64,000 nucleotides of DNA from Yersinia ruckeri ATCC 29473 (GCF_000754815.1 NZ_KN150747.1:443309-507308), one strand, 5' to 3'. Shown: positions 34,907-45,966, counted from the first letter of the stretch. The notes: generated from the letters alone by a model not told the origin. Program-made: numbers and translations.

Positions 34907-35182
34907 ATGGCACGCGTAACTGTTCAAGACGCTGTAGAGAAAATTGGTAACCGTTTTGACCTGGTGTTGGTCGCTGCTCGTCGGGCACGTCAAATCCAGT
35001 CAGGCGGTAAAGATGCACTGGTTCCCGAAGAAAACGATAAAGTCACCGTTATCGCACTGCGCGAAATCGAAGAAGGCTTAATCACTAATCAGATCCTTGA
35101 TGTCCGTGAGCGCCAAGAGCAGCAAGAGCAAGAAGCCGCAGAAATTCAAGCGGTTACTGCTATTGCCGAAGGTCGTCGTTAA
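34907..35182 (+). CDS. rpoZ: RNA polymerase omega subunit
   Basis: The 91-residue protein with [21 protein letters not shown] and the RRARQIQ segment is the omega subunit, which assists beta-prime folding and forms one ppGpp site of the polymerase. The Gln/Glu-rich tail is typical. It lies between gmk and spoT. Confidence 0.97.
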
Positions 35183-35208
35183 TTTAGTCACTAGACTGTG
35201 AGTCTGCC

Positions 35209-37311
35209 TTGTACCTGTTTGAAAGCCTGAATCTGCTGATTCAACGTTACCTGCCCGAGGAGCAGATTAAGCGCCTCAAACAGGCATATCTTGTTGCACG
35301 TGATGCTCACGAGGGTCAGACACGTTCCAGCGGTGAGCCTTATATTACTCACCCAGTGGCCGTTGCCTGTATTCTGGCAGAGATGCGGCTCGACTATGAA
35401 ACCCTGATGGCGGCGTTATTACATGACGTCATTGAAGATACACCTGCTACTTATCAGGATATGGAGCAGTTATTTGGGAAAAGCGTAGCCGAGTTGGTCG
35501 AGGGTGTATCCAAACTCGACAAATTAACCTTCCGCGACAAGAAAGAGGCTCAGGCGGAGAACTTCCGCAAAATGATCATGGCGATGGTGCAGGATATCCG
35601 CGTCATTTTGATCAAACTGGCTGACCGCACACATAATATGCGTACTCTAGGCTCTTTACGCCCGGATAAACGCCGCCGTATCGCTCGTGAAACCCTCGAA
35701 ATCTATAGCCCACTAGCCCATCGACTGGGTATTCATCATTTGAAAACCGAGCTTGAAGAGCTGGGTTTCGAGGCGCTTTATCCCAATCGTTATCGTGTAA
35801 TCAAAGAAGTGGTGAAAGCCGCACGCGGTAACCGCAAGGAAATGATTCAAAAAATTCTGGCAGAGATTGAGGGAAGATTAACTGAAGCGGGAATTCCTTG
35901 TCGAGTCAGTGGCCGTGAAAAACACCTCTACTCGATCTATTGCAAGATGAACCTCAAAGAGCAACGTTTTCACTCTATTATGGATATCTACGCCTTCCGC
36001 GTTATCGTGAAGGAAGTGGATACCTGTTACCGGGTTCTTGGTCAGGCACATAGCTTGTACAAACCTCGCCCTGGCCGAGTCAAAGACTATATTGCCATTC
36101 CTAAAGCTAACGGCTATCAGTCATTGCATACCTCACTGATCGGCCCTCATGGTGTTCCTGTCGAGGTACAAATTCGTACTGAAGATATGGATCAGATGGC
36201 TGAAATGGGCGTCGCCGCACACTGGGCCTATAAGGAACAGGGCGAATCGGGTACAACAGCTCAAATCCGTGCCCAGCGCTGGATGCAAAGCCTGTTGGAA
36301 TTGCAGCAAAGCGCAGGCAGCTCGTTTGAATTTATCGAAAGTGTTAAATCTGATCTGTTCCCCGATGAAATCTATGTTTTCACGCCGGAAGGGCGAATTG
36401 TCGAGTTACCTGCTGGAGCGACACCAGTTGATTTCGCCTATGCGGTGCATACCGATATCGGCCATGCCTGCGTTGGTGCTCGAGTTGATCGCCAGCCTTA
36501 TCCGCTATCACAATCGCTCAGTAGCGGTCAGACTGTAGAAATTATTACTGCTCCGGGCGCTCGTCCAAATGCTGCTTGGCTCAACTTTGTCGTCAGCTCA
36601 AAAGCCAGGGCGAAAATTCGCCAATTGCTGAAAAATCTGAAGCGTGACGAATCCGTCAGCCTAGGTCGCCGTTTGCTAAATCATGCATTGGGCAACGGGC
36701 GTAAGCTGAATGATATTCCTCAAGAAAATATCCAACATGAACTGGATCGCATGAAGCTGGCATCTGTAGACGATTTGCTGGCTGAAATTGGCTTGGGTAA
36801 CGCGATGAGCGTCGTTGTCGCCAAGAACTTACTCGGCGACCCAGCCAATATTGCCGCTTCAGGTACCCGAAAATTGCCGATTAAAGGCGCTGATGGCGTA
36901 CTGATTACTTTTGCCAAATGCTGCCGACCTATTCCTGGCGACCCCATTATCGCCCATATTAGCCCAGGAAAAGGGCTGGTGATTCACCACGAATCATGTC
37001 GGAACATCCGCGGCTATCAAAAAGAACCTGAGAAGTTTATGGCGGTTGAATGGGACAAAGAAACCGAGCAAGAGTTTATTGCCGAAATCAAAGTCGATAT
37101 GTTCAATCAGCAAGGTGCTTTAGCCAACCTCACGGCTGCAATTAATGCTGCTGAATCAAATATTCAAAGCATGAATACTGAGGAAAAGGATGGTCGGGTA
37201 TACAGCGCGTTTATCCGCCTGACAACTCGGGATCGTATCCATCTGGCTAATATTATGCGTAAAATTCGTATCATGCCGGATGTAGTCAAAGTCAGCCGTA
37301 ACCGCAATTAA
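35209..37311 (+). CDS. spoT: bifunctional (p)ppGpp synthetase/hydrolase SpoT
   Basis: Main (p)ppGpp hydrolase with weak synthetase activity. The 700-residue protein has the HD hydrolase domain (HDVIEDT, His72-Asp73), a synthetase domain (about 240-350, GREKHLYSIYCKM), a TGS domain (about 388-450, VFTPEGRIVELP) and a C-terminal ACT domain (about 625-700). It starts at a TTG at 35209, as E. coli spoT does, 26 bases after rpoZ. Confidence 0.97.
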   Translation: MYLFESLNLLIQRYLPEEQIKRLKQAYLVARDAHEGQTRSSGEPYITHPVAVACILAEMRLDYETLMAALLHDVIEDTPATYQDMEQLFGKSVAELVEGVSKLDKLTFRDKKEAQAENFRKMIMAMVQDIRVILIKLADRTHNMRTLGSLRPDKRRRIARETLEIYSPLAHRLGIHHLKTELEELGFEALYPNRYRVIKEVVKAARGNRKEMIQKILAEIEGRLTEAGIPCRVSGREKHLYSIYCKMNLKEQRFHSIMDIYAFRVIVKEVDTCYRVLGQAHSLYKPRPGRVKDYIAIPKANGYQSLHTSLIGPHGVPVEVQIRTEDMDQMAEMGVAAHWAYKEQGESGTTAQIRAQRWMQSLLELQQSAGSSFEFIESVKSDLFPDEIYVFTPEGRIVELPAGATPVDFAYAVHTDIGHACVGARVDRQPYPLSQSLSSGQTVEIITAPGARPNAAWLNFVVSSKARAKIRQLLKNLKRDESVSLGRRLLNHALGNGRKLNDIPQENIQHELDRMKLASVDDLLAEIGLGNAMSVVVAKNLLGDPANIAASGTRKLPIKGADGVLITFAKCCRPIPGDPIIAHISPGKGLVIHHESCRNIRGYQKEPEKFMAVEWDKETEQEFIAEIKVDMFNQQGALANLTAAINAAESNIQSMNTEEKDGRVYSAFIRLTTRDRIHLANIMRKIRIMPDVVKVSRNRN

Positions 37312-37316
37312 CGCCT

Positions 37317-38009
37317 ATGAATCTCCAACGCTATGTGCGTATTTGTGAAATGCTTGCCACCAGGCAGCCAGATTTAACCGTCTGTCTGGAGCAAGTACAC
37401 AAACCCCATAATGTTTCCGCTGTAATACGCACCGCCGATGCTGTCGGCATCCATCAGATCCACGCGATTTGGCCGACTACCGAAATGTATACACTGTTGT
37501 CAGCAGCGGCAGGTAGTAATAGCTGGGTTCAGGTCAAAACACATCCTGATATTGGCGATGCTGTTCAGCATTTCAAATCACAAGGAATGCAGATTCTGGC
37601 AACCCATCTCTCTGATAAAGCTGTTGATTTTAGAGAGATTGACTACACTCGCCCAACCTGTATTCTGATGGGGCAAGAGAAAACCGGCATTTCAAAACAA
37701 GCACTGGCGTTGGCCGACCAGGACATCATTATTCCGATGATCGGTATGGTGCAATCTCTGAATGTCTCCGTTGCCTCTGCGCTGATTTTGTATGAAGCTC
37801 AACGGCAACGACAAAATGCCGGGATGTATCATCGTGCTAGCAGCATGCTGACAAAAGATGAACAACAGCGACTGCTGTTTGAAGGAGGCTATCCGGTATT
37901 GGCTCAGGTTGCCAAACGCAAAGGGCTTCCCCCTCCCCATATTGATGAACAAGGCCAGGTTATTGCTGATCCGCAGTGGTGGTCTGCCATGCAAGCAACG
38001 GAGTCGTAA
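37317..38009 (+). CDS. trmH: tRNA (Gm18) 2'-O-methyltransferase TrmH (SpoU)
   Basis: Methylates the 2'-O of G18 in the tRNA D-loop. The 230-residue SPOUT enzyme shows HNVSAVIRTADAVG, LMGQEKTGIS and the knot motif MVQSLNVSVASAL. It starts five bases after spoT and is followed directly by recG. Confidence 0.96.
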   Translation: MNLQRYVRICEMLATRQPDLTVCLEQVHKPHNVSAVIRTADAVGIHQIHAIWPTTEMYTLLSAAAGSNSWVQVKTHPDIGDAVQHFKSQGMQILATHLSDKAVDFREIDYTRPTCILMGQEKTGISKQALALADQDIIIPMIGMVQSLNVSVASALILYEAQRQRQNAGMYHRASSMLTKDEQQRLLFEGGYPVLAQVAKRKGLPPPHIDEQGQVIADPQWWSAMQATES

Positions 38010-40091
38010 ATGAAAGGCCGCCTGCTCGATGCCGTTCCCCTGAGTACACTCTCTGGCGTTGGCGCAAGTCAGGCGGGGAAGCTGGCCAAAATGGGTTTGG
38101 AGACCATTCAGGACCTCCTGCTTCATCTTCCTCTCCGTTACGAAGACCGCACTCGTCTTTACCGAATTAATGACCTGCTTCCCGGTATTTTTGCCACAGT
38201 AAAAGGCGAGGTGTTGCGTTCGGATATCAGTTTTGGTCGCCGACGGATGCTGACATGCCAGATCAGCGATGGCAGCGGCATTCTGACCCTACGATTCTTC
38301 AATTTTAACGCTGCGATGAAAAATAGTCTGTCACCGGGCAAGCACGTTATCGCCTATGGAGAAACCAAATGTGGCAACCACGGACCCGAAATTATTCATC
38401 CAGAATATCGCGTACATGGTGAGAATATCGGCGTTGAGTTACAAGAGTCACTCACTCCAGTTTATCCAACCACTGAGGGCATTCGGCAGGCCACGCTGAG
38501 GAAGTTAATCGATCAGGCACTGGTTCTGCTCGACACCAGTGCCATTACTGAATTACTACCAACAGAACTTAGCCGCACGTTGATTAGTTTGCCAGATGCC
38601 ATCCGCACGTTGCATCGCCCACCAGCCGATATCCAGCTAGCCGATTTGGAACTGGGCAAACATCCTGCACAACGTCGGTTAATATTAGAAGAATTACTGG
38701 CTCATAACCTCAGTATGTTGGCAGTTCGCGCAGGCGCACAAAGTTATAAGGCATTGCCATTATTGGCAGAAGAACAACTCAAACCGCGTTTCCTCGCTAA
38801 TCTTCCGTTTGCACCAACCTCTGCGCAAAAACGCGTGGTAGCCGAGATTGAGCGAGATCTGACCAACAAATTCCCGATGATGCGCTTAATTCAGGGCGAT
38901 GTTGGATCTGGAAAAACCGTGGTTGCCGCTCTGGCCGCCTTACGGGCTATCGCACATGGTAAGCAGGTTGCCTTAATGGCGCCCACCGAGCTGTTAGCGG
39001 AGCAACATGCCAACACCTTCCGCCAGTGGTTTGAGCCTTTAGGGCTGGAAGTCGGCTGGTTGGCTGGCAAGCAGAAAGGAAAAGCCCGCATAGCGCAACA
39101 GGAAGCGATAGCCAGCGGCAAAGTCTCAATGGTAGTGGGCACCCACGCCATCTTCCAGGATCAGGTTCAATTCTCCGGTCTGGCGTTGGTCATTATTGAT
39201 GAACAACATCGCTTTGGCGTCCATCAACGCCTGGCGTTATGGGAGAAGGGAGAAGAACAAGGCTTCCATCCTCATCAATTGATTATGACCGCAACGCCGA
39301 TCCCGCGGACTTTAGCCATGACGGCTTATGCCGATTTAGACACATCCGTTATTGATGAGCTTCCTCCTGGCCGAACGCCAGTGACTACCGTCGCGATCCC
39401 TGATTCCAGACGCAATGAGATTATTATCCGAGTCAAAAACGCCTGCTTAGAAGAAGGCCGTCAGGCGTACTGGGTCTGTACCTTAATTGAAGAGTCTGAA
39501 CTATTGGAAGCTCAGGCGGCGGAAGCAACGTGTGAAGAGCTTAAAATAGCGCTACCAGAAGTCCGGGTTGGGTTGGTACATGGGCGAATGAAAGCCGCTG
39601 AAAAACAATCTGTTATGCAGTCTTTCAAACAAGGAGAGTTACAACTTCTGGTGGCTACCACGGTCATTGAAGTTGGAGTAGATGTGCCGAATGCCAGCTT
39701 GATGATTATTGATAATCCAGAACGTCTCGGTCTGGCTCAATTACATCAGTTACGTGGCCGAGTCGGTCGTGGTGCCGTCGCATCTCACTGTGTACTGTTG
39801 TATAAAACGCCACTTAGTAAAACCGCTCAAATGCGTTTGCAGGTGCTGCGAGACAGCAATGACGGATTTGTGATTGCACAAAAAGATTTAGAGATACGTG
39901 GCCCCGGGGAGTTATTGGGCACACGGCAAACGGGTAATGCCGAGTTTAAAGTCGCAGATTTACTCAGGGATCAGGCTATGTTGCCAGAGGTGCAACGCAT
40001 TGCCCGTCATCTACAACAGCAGTATCCCGACCACGCCAACGCATTGATTGAACGTTGGCTACCAGAACGATCTCGCTACACCAACGCTTAA
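38010..40091 (+). CDS. recG: ATP-dependent DNA helicase RecG
   Basis: Reverses stalled forks and branch-migrates Holliday and R/D-loop junctions. The 693 residues match E. coli: N-terminal wedge/OB domain (about 1-200), Walker A GDVGSGKT, DEQH box in IIDEQHRFG and helicase motifs through QLRGRVGRG. The start codon abuts the trmH stop. Confidence 0.97.
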   Translation: MKGRLLDAVPLSTLSGVGASQAGKLAKMGLETIQDLLLHLPLRYEDRTRLYRINDLLPGIFATVKGEVLRSDISFGRRRMLTCQISDGSGILTLRFFNFNAAMKNSLSPGKHVIAYGETKCGNHGPEIIHPEYRVHGENIGVELQESLTPVYPTTEGIRQATLRKLIDQALVLLDTSAITELLPTELSRTLISLPDAIRTLHRPPADIQLADLELGKHPAQRRLILEELLAHNLSMLAVRAGAQSYKALPLLAEEQLKPRFLANLPFAPTSAQKRVVAEIERDLTNKFPMMRLIQGDVGSGKTVVAALAALRAIAHGKQVALMAPTELLAEQHANTFRQWFEPLGLEVGWLAGKQKGKARIAQQEAIASGKVSMVVGTHAIFQDQVQFSGLALVIIDEQHRFGVHQRLALWEKGEEQGFHPHQLIMTATPIPRTLAMTAYADLDTSVIDELPPGRTPVTTVAIPDSRRNEIIIRVKNACLEEGRQAYWVCTLIEESELLEAQAAEATCEELKIALPEVRVGLVHGRMKAAEKQSVMQSFKQGELQLLVATTVIEVGVDVPNASLMIIDNPERLGLAQLHQLRGRVGRGAVASHCVLLYKTPLSKTAQMRLQVLRDSNDGFVIAQKDLEIRGPGELLGTRQTGNAEFKVADLLRDQAMLPEVQRIARHLQQQYPDHANALIERWLPERSRYTNA

Positions 40092-40097
40092 AAAACG

Positions 40098-40128
40098 ATA
40101 GGGAAAGCCTAGACTGGCTTTCCCTTAA
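40098..40128. terminator. terminator between recG and gltS
   Basis: A 10-bp stem AGGGAAAGCC / GGCTTTCCCT with a 6-base loop. The minus-strand side is followed by a T-rich tract, so it chiefly ends gltS transcription, and it can also fold on the recG message. Confidence 0.75.
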
Positions 40129-40138
40129 CCGATTGATG

Positions 40139-41353
40139 TTAACCTGCGACTGTCGGGAATATCGGCAACAACAGGTAAAGTTTAATAACAATGGCGTTCA
40201 CGATATCAATAAAGAATGCACCAACCATTGGCACCACCAGGAAAGCCAAGTGGGATGGGCCGAAACGATCGGTAATCGCCTGCATGTTGGCTATCGCCGT
40301 CGGAGTCGCTCCTAAACCAAAGCCACAATGACCCGCAGCCAATACTGCCGCATCATAGTTTTTACCCATCACCCGGTAAGTGACGAAAATCGCATACAGT
40401 GCCATCGCCAGCGCCTGAACCACCAGAATAACCAGCATCGGCAAGGCCAGAGAAGCCAGTTCCCACAGTTTGAGACTCATCAGCGCCATCGCCAAGAACA
40501 GCGACAGACTCACGTTACCCAATACCGAAACCGCCCGGTCGAATACCTTGTAAAAACCAACCATTGCCAGGCCATTGCTTAATATTACGCCAATAAATAG
40601 CACGCAGACAAAGGTTGGTAATTCAAACATCGTACCTTGCAGCAAAGCTGAAAGATGATGACCGGCCATCAGGCAGATAGCGATCATTGCAATGGTTTCA
40701 ACCATCACCAAAGGCGTAATCAAGCGGCCAGTAGAAGGTTTTTCAAACGCAGACGGTAATTCACTGTCTTCCGGTTTACCCTCTGGCGTTGAAGAATGCT
40801 TAACCAGATAACGTGCCACTGGCCCACCAATTAACCCCCCCAAAACTAAACCGAATGTAGCGCAGGCCATCGCAACTTCTGTTGCATTTTCAAAACCATA
40901 ACGCTCAATAAACAGTTTACTCCAGGCCGCACCCGTGCCATGACCACCTGAAAGGGTAATGGAACCCGCCAGCAGACCCATCAACGGATCCAGCCCCATC
41001 AGTTTCGCCAATGCGATACCGATGGCATTTTGCATTAACAGCAAACCCACAACGGCGAAGACAAAAATGCTTAACGCTTTTCCGCCCGCCCGCAGGCTGG
41101 ACAGGTTGGCGTTCAAACCAATAGTCGCAAAGAACGTCAGCATGAGTGGATCTTTCAGCGACATATCAAAGCTGATTTCCCAGCCGAGGGTTTTCTGCAT
41201 CAGCAACATCAGCAAAGCCACCAGCAAACCACCAGCGACCGGCTCGGGAATAGTATATTTAGTTAGAAAGGGTACCGATTGTACGAGTTTTCGCCCTAGT
41301 AACAGAACCAATGTGGCCGCGACGAGCGTGCCATAGGTATCAAGATGAAACAT
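40139..41353 (-). CDS. gltS: sodium/glutamate symporter GltS
   Basis: The 404-residue inner-membrane protein begins MFHLDTYGTLVAAT and has two repeat halves each with a re-entrant Gly-rich loop (LSGGHGTGAAW and AAGHCGFGLGATPTA). It takes up glutamate with sodium. E. coli GltS has 401 residues. Divergent from xanP. Confidence 0.95.
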   Translation of the reverse strand: MFHLDTYGTLVAATLVLLLGRKLVQSVPFLTKYTIPEPVAGGLLVALLMLLMQKTLGWEISFDMSLKDPLMLTFFATIGLNANLSSLRAGGKALSIFVFAVVGLLLMQNAIGIALAKLMGLDPLMGLLAGSITLSGGHGTGAAWSKLFIERYGFENATEVAMACATFGLVLGGLIGGPVARYLVKHSSTPEGKPEDSELPSAFEKPSTGRLITPLVMVETIAMIAICLMAGHHLSALLQGTMFELPTFVCVLFIGVILSNGLAMVGFYKVFDRAVSVLGNVSLSLFLAMALMSLKLWELASLALPMLVILVVQALAMALYAIFVTYRVMGKNYDAAVLAAGHCGFGLGATPTAIANMQAITDRFGPSHLAFLVVPMVGAFFIDIVNAIVIKLYLLLPIFPTVAG

Positions 41354-41556
41354 ACTGGTACTCCATGTAATAAATATTTAATAAAAATATGACGTTAGCG
41401 GAATCCTTAAAAAACGCCAAAGCAGGTTAGGGGGGATTAGAAAAAAAAATGCCGCGAATTACAAGTTTAACGACATAAAAATGAGAGAGAACAACAAATG
41501 TACGTTTTATAAAATTTGATGCGCAACCGATTGCTTTTATGAGGTGGATCATTAAA

Positions 41557-42996
41557 ATGCCCTCTTTGCCGATTCTGGAATGCCAACCCATGACCACGCA
41601 ATCCACCGAGCTCAGTACCCCACAACAAACGTCAATAGCTCAGGGTTCTACTACTGCCACACCTAGCGAGCTGATTTACCGATTGGAAGATCGCCCGCCA
41701 TTACCGCAAACTCTATTTGCCGCTTGCCAGCATTTATTAGCGATGTTCGTTGCGGTTATCACTCCCGCATTACTGATATGTCAGGCTTTGGGCTTACCTG
41801 CACAAGACACTCAGCGCATTATTAGTATGTCACTATTTGCATCGGGGCTGGCCTCTATTCTGCAAATTAAAACCTGGGGGCCGGTCGGTTCCGGTCTGCT
41901 CTCGATTCAGGGAACCAGTTTCAATTTTGTTTCCCCGCTGATTATGGGTGGGCTGGCCTTAAAAAATGGCGGTGCCGATATCCCGACCATGATGGCGGCA
42001 CTTTTCGGTACATTGATGGTGGCATCATGCACCGAGATTTTTCTGTCTCGCGTACTGCATATGGCCCGCCGCATCATTACACCGCTGGTATCAGGCATTG
42101 TGGTGATGATTATCGGGTTATCATTGATTCAGGTTGGGCTGACATCTATTGGCGGAGGTTATGGGGCGATGAGCGATCATACCTTTGGCGCGCCGAAGAA
42201 CTTACTGCTCGCCGGTGCGGTATTAGTGGTTATTATTTTACTTAATCGCCAACGTAACCCTTATTTACGCGTAGCTTCTTTGGTTATCGCTATGGCTGTA
42301 GGCTATTTGTTGGCATGGGCAATGGATATGTTGCCCGCCAGCCAACCCGTTTCCAACACAGCGCTAATCACCATCCCAACCCCGTTCTATTACGGTTTAT
42401 CCTTTGACTGGAATCTGCTGATCCCGCTAATGCTGATCTTTATGGTGACATCGCTGGAAACGATTGGCGATATTACCGCCACCTCCGATGTCTCTGAGCA
42501 GCCTGTCAGTGGGCCGCTGTATATGAAACGTTTGAAAGGCGGTGTGTTGGCTAATGGTTTGAACTCCATGGTATCGGCCATTTTCAATACATTCCCCAAC
42601 TCCTGCTTCGGTCAAAACAACGGAGTCATTCAGTTAACCGGTGTTGCCAGCCGTTATGTTGGCTTTGTGGTCGCTCTCATGCTGATACTGTTGGGCCTAT
42701 TCCCTGCGGTTGCCGGTTTTGTGCAACATATTCCTGAGCCGGTTCTGGGCGGAGCAACCATTGTCATGTTCGGGACGATTGCCGCATCTGGAGTGCGAAT
42801 TGTCTCCCGTGAGACCTTGAATCGCCGGGCGATCATGATTATGGCACTGTCATTGGCCGTCGGTATGGGTGTCGCACAACAACCGTTAATTCTGCAATTC
42901 GCCCCTGACTGGATCAAAACGTTACTGTCTTCAGGCATTGCTGCGGGCGGGATTACCGCCATCGTGTTGAACCTGGTTTTTCCGCAAGAAAAATAA
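41557..42996 (+). CDS. xanP: xanthine permease XanP (YicE)
   Basis: NCS2-family xanthine:H+ symporter of the inner membrane. Motifs include [30 protein letters not shown] and the NAT signature [20 protein letters not shown]. Start at the ATG at 41557, which follows GAGGTGG by nine bases (479 residues). An ATG at 41590 (468 residues) is closer to E. coli length but has no good ribosome site, and an ATG at 41539 overlaps the GAGGTGG. Confidence 0.94.
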   Translation: MPSLPILECQPMTTQSTELSTPQQTSIAQGSTTATPSELIYRLEDRPPLPQTLFAACQHLLAMFVAVITPALLICQALGLPAQDTQRIISMSLFASGLASILQIKTWGPVGSGLLSIQGTSFNFVSPLIMGGLALKNGGADIPTMMAALFGTLMVASCTEIFLSRVLHMARRIITPLVSGIVVMIIGLSLIQVGLTSIGGGYGAMSDHTFGAPKNLLLAGAVLVVIILLNRQRNPYLRVASLVIAMAVGYLLAWAMDMLPASQPVSNTALITIPTPFYYGLSFDWNLLIPLMLIFMVTSLETIGDITATSDVSEQPVSGPLYMKRLKGGVLANGLNSMVSAIFNTFPNSCFGQNNGVIQLTGVASRYVGFVVALMLILLGLFPAVAGFVQHIPEPVLGGATIVMFGTIAASGVRIVSRETLNRRAIMIMALSLAVGMGVAQQPLILQFAPDWIKTLLSSGIAAGGITAIVLNLVFPQEK

Positions 42997-43144
42997 CAAC
43001 ACGCTTCTGGTATCAACACTCAATGGCTGGCGCTTTCTTGGCTCCAGCCTTTTTTATCTTCGATTAAGGGATTATCTATTGAGGTAAGTGGGGAATTGCG
43101 GCATAAACAAAGTACCTTTATGCTGACAAACCGAGATTTACCAG

Positions 43145-44836
43145 ATGAAAATTATCGGAAAAGTGCTGCTCACATGGGTACTGCTAGTCGTGTTGTCTAT
43201 AGTGATTATCTATATAACACTACAGACCGCTTGGGGCGCTAAAAACCTGGGGAGTTGGGTCAGCGATAATAGCCAGTACCACCTTTCACTGGGTAAAATT
43301 GACCACGATTGGTCGCAACCAGGACAGATTACTTTTCGTGATGTGACCCTTTCACGCCCCAATAAGCCAGTATTCCTTAATGCTGGCCAAGTAGTTTTTG
43401 GCTTGAGTTGGCATCAACTCACTGAACCGCGGCATTTCCGCAGCCTGTTACTGCAAGACGGCAATCTTACTCTCGATCATTCTGCACCGATATTCCCTAT
43501 TCAGGCCGATGCCTTACGACTGGCCAACATGACATTAAATTCCACCACTGACGGCTGGGTGATTCAAGGTAAAGAAATCAATGGCGGTATTGTCCCTTGG
43601 CAACCGCAGGTCGGCGATAGTTTGGGCGAGAAGAATCAGTTCCAGCTCAGTGCCACCGAATTATCCGTTAACGAAATACCTTTCCAACATATATTCATCA
43701 AGGGAGAAAAAAACCGTAAAGCGCTCGCACTGATAGATTTTGGTGCCAATATCGCGCAAGGTGAACTGACTGGTAATGCCAGCCGTTCAGAGGAAGGTCG
43801 TTGGCAAGTCGAACATTTGCGACTGAGTAATCTCCGCCTGCAAACCAGTAAAACACTGGATGACATCTGGCAAAGCTATACTCGGCTACCACCCATTTCG
43901 GTAAAACGGGTTGATCTTATTGATGCCCGTATTGAAGGAAAGAATTGGGCGCTGAATGATTTGGATATGACGCTGAAGAGTGTTGCTTTTGAAAATGGGA
44001 ATTGGCAAAGCCATGATGGTGAACTGGAATTAAATGCCAGCGATATTATTAATGGCGATATCCACCTGATCGATCCGATTCTTACTCTGGCACTTTCTGA
44101 TGTCGGCGTCACAATCAATCAGTTTTCTACCCGCTGGCAGAACGGGCTATTAAGAAGCAGCGGTAGCTGGACTCGGTCTAATCACCGCTTACAACTCAAT
44201 GAGCTGGCCGCTGTTGCTCTCGAATATACCCTACCGGAAAATTGGCAGCAGCTTTGGCAGCAAAAGCTACCGGATTGGTTATCCGAGGTGCTGGTCACCA
44301 AGTTATCCGCCAGTCGAAATTTACTGATCGATATAAATCCAGATTTCCCTTTTCAAATCACGGCATTGGACGGTTTTGGCAATAATCTGCTACTGGTGAA
44401 AAATCATCAATGGGGAGTGTGGGCGGGTACATTGACGTTAAATGCCGCCAATGCCACATTCAACCGCAATGATGTGCGCCGTCCCTCTCTGGCTCTGTCC
44501 GCCAACGATCAAAATATTACTTTTAGCGATCTGAGCGCCTTTTCTTCCGATGGTTTGCTGGAAGCCAAGGCCGAAATAGGACAATCAGCAGAGCATACGT
44601 TCTCGCTGACGCTGACGGGCCGTTCCGTCGAGGTGAATCTGTTACATCATTGGGGATGGCCAACATTACCCTTTGAAGGGAAAGGAAACCTGAGTTTGCA
44701 GTTAAACGGTAATCTGGCGCAGAGCCACGCCTTTAAAAGCTCACTGAGTGGCATGTTAAAGGCGACAGGGAGCAATGGTCAGCGGATTAATCAGCTGATG
44801 CAAGGTGGAGAAGTCAGTGACGTCACGAGCCACTGA
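43145..44836 (+). CDS. yicH: AsmA-family protein YicH
   Basis: A 563-residue envelope protein: one N-terminal membrane helix (about residues 5-28), then a long periplasmic beta-rich part with the AsmA-like N-terminal AWGAKNLGSW and C-terminal GNGL-type repeats. The family is linked to phospholipid transport to the outer membrane; YicH itself is poorly studied. It converges on fabY across a 127-base gap. Confidence 0.92.
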   Translation: MKIIGKVLLTWVLLVVLSIVIIYITLQTAWGAKNLGSWVSDNSQYHLSLGKIDHDWSQPGQITFRDVTLSRPNKPVFLNAGQVVFGLSWHQLTEPRHFRSLLLQDGNLTLDHSAPIFPIQADALRLANMTLNSTTDGWVIQGKEINGGIVPWQPQVGDSLGEKNQFQLSATELSVNEIPFQHIFIKGEKNRKALALIDFGANIAQGELTGNASRSEEGRWQVEHLRLSNLRLQTSKTLDDIWQSYTRLPPISVKRVDLIDARIEGKNWALNDLDMTLKSVAFENGNWQSHDGELELNASDIINGDIHLIDPILTLALSDVGVTINQFSTRWQNGLLRSSGSWTRSNHRLQLNELAAVALEYTLPENWQQLWQQKLPDWLSEVLVTKLSASRNLLIDINPDFPFQITALDGFGNNLLLVKNHQWGVWAGTLTLNAANATFNRNDVRRPSLALSANDQNITFSDLSAFSSDGLLEAKAEIGQSAEHTFSLTLTGRSVEVNLLHHWGWPTLPFEGKGNLSLQLNGNLAQSHAFKSSLSGMLKATGSNGQRINQLMQGGEVSDVTSH

Positions 44837-44885
44837 GGCGCTCTCTGCAACATAGGATCTGTCTCAGAGAGAATGAGACTAGCCC

Positions 44886-44942
44886 ATTCGGTTGCGATAA
44901 GCGTTGTTGTCGCAGAGGCAGACCATGCTGTCGCAACCGAAT
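44886..44942. repeat. 12-bp perfect inverted repeat between yicH and fabY
   Basis: ATTCGGTTGCGA at 44886-44897 is exactly complementary to TCGCAACCGAAT at 44931-44942; 33 bases lie between. There is no T-run beside it. It sits where gene order switches between two regions that are far apart in E. coli. Confidence 0.7.
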
Positions 44943-44963
44943 TGGCAAGCAGATATCGGCTGA

Positions 44964-45887
44964 TTAGCCCGCTTCTGGATCGTCAGCCGTCACGGGTAAT
45001 ACCATATAAGTACCAGAGAAAACTGCGCCAACGCTCTCATCACCAAACAGATTCACTTCCAGCTGCACCCGCGCTCTTCGTCCTCGTGCGAGACGATCCA
45101 GATCGCCACTGACCGAGCCAAGATCGGCTATCGCTCGCGGTCGTCCTGTAACCGGCGCACTGTAGCGAATATGAGCATCCGCCAGGATAATGGTGCCACC
45201 AAGCTGCCGTTCACGTAGCAAAAGCCAAATCAATCCCCATCCAGTCAAGGTTGCCAGAGAAAACAAGCTGCCAGCAAATAACGTATGATGTGGATTCTGG
45301 TTGCCCGCTTCCGGCATGGTGGTGACAAAGCGCTGCCCAGTGTACTGGCTAATACGCACCCCCATTTTTTCACTCAGCGGAATATGATCGTACCAAGCCT
45401 GCTGTAACTGACCACACCAATCAGGGCGATGCAGAATATCATCCATAGTCGCCACCGGTTTTATCATCAGAAAGTGGCGCACCGGCGTAGTTTGCGGTGC
45501 CGTAATCTCCCCCTGGCTGAGATAGCCCAGCTTGGCAAAAAAATCCACAGCATCTTCACGAGCGCTACACACCACCCGTTTCACACCTTCCTGACGGGCA
45601 ACAGACTCCAGCGTCATTGCCACCAGCGTACCCAGACCTTTGTCTTGTACTGCAGGATCCACCGCCAGAAAACGTATGGCAGCCTCATTATCAGCATTGA
45701 TATATAAACGTCCGACGGCAACTGGCTTGCCGTTCTCATCCACCACCATTTGGTGATGAGCCATCGCATCGTAAGCATCTTTTTCAGACCCGACTGGTTG
45801 ATGCAATGGCTTGCGTAACATTTCCCAACGGAATTGATAGTAATCCTTTAGCTCTTGTTCTGTTATCGGTACGCGTAGGTGATACAT
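44964..45887 (-). CDS. fabY: FabY (YiiD), GNAT plus hot-dog protein of fatty-acid initiation
   Basis: A 307-residue two-domain protein: N-terminal GNAT fold (about 5-150, with [15 protein letters not shown]) and C-terminal thioesterase-like hot-dog fold (about 160-300, with [21 protein letters not shown]). E. coli YiiD is reported to supply an alternative route into fatty-acid synthesis from malonyl-ACP; I rely on memory for that. The ATG at 45887 has GAGAGA upstream and conserved MYHLRVP begins there. A GTG at 45965 just after the dtd stop is in frame, but its extra residues are not conserved with E. coli. Confidence 0.9.
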   Translation of the reverse strand: MYHLRVPITEQELKDYYQFRWEMLRKPLHQPVGSEKDAYDAMAHHQMVVDENGKPVAVGRLYINADNEAAIRFLAVDPAVQDKGLGTLVAMTLESVARQEGVKRVVCSAREDAVDFFAKLGYLSQGEITAPQTTPVRHFLMIKPVATMDDILHRPDWCGQLQQAWYDHIPLSEKMGVRISQYTGQRFVTTMPEAGNQNPHHTLFAGSLFSLATLTGWGLIWLLLRERQLGGTIILADAHIRYSAPVTGRPRAIADLGSVSGDLDRLARGRRARVQLEVNLFGDESVGAVFSGTYMVLPVTADDPEAG

Positions 45888-45966
45888 AGAAGCTATCTCT
45901 CTTAGAAATTCATCAATAAAATCTATTCCGCTACCCTCAGTGATAACAGAGCCTGATATTTTCACC

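Noticed and set aside
44886-44942. Intrinsic terminator for yicH
   Set aside because: The loop is 33 bases and there is no T-run.
45888-45965. GTG start of fabY just after dtd
   Set aside because: Residues before MYHLRVP show no similarity to E. coli, and the ATG has its own ribosome site.
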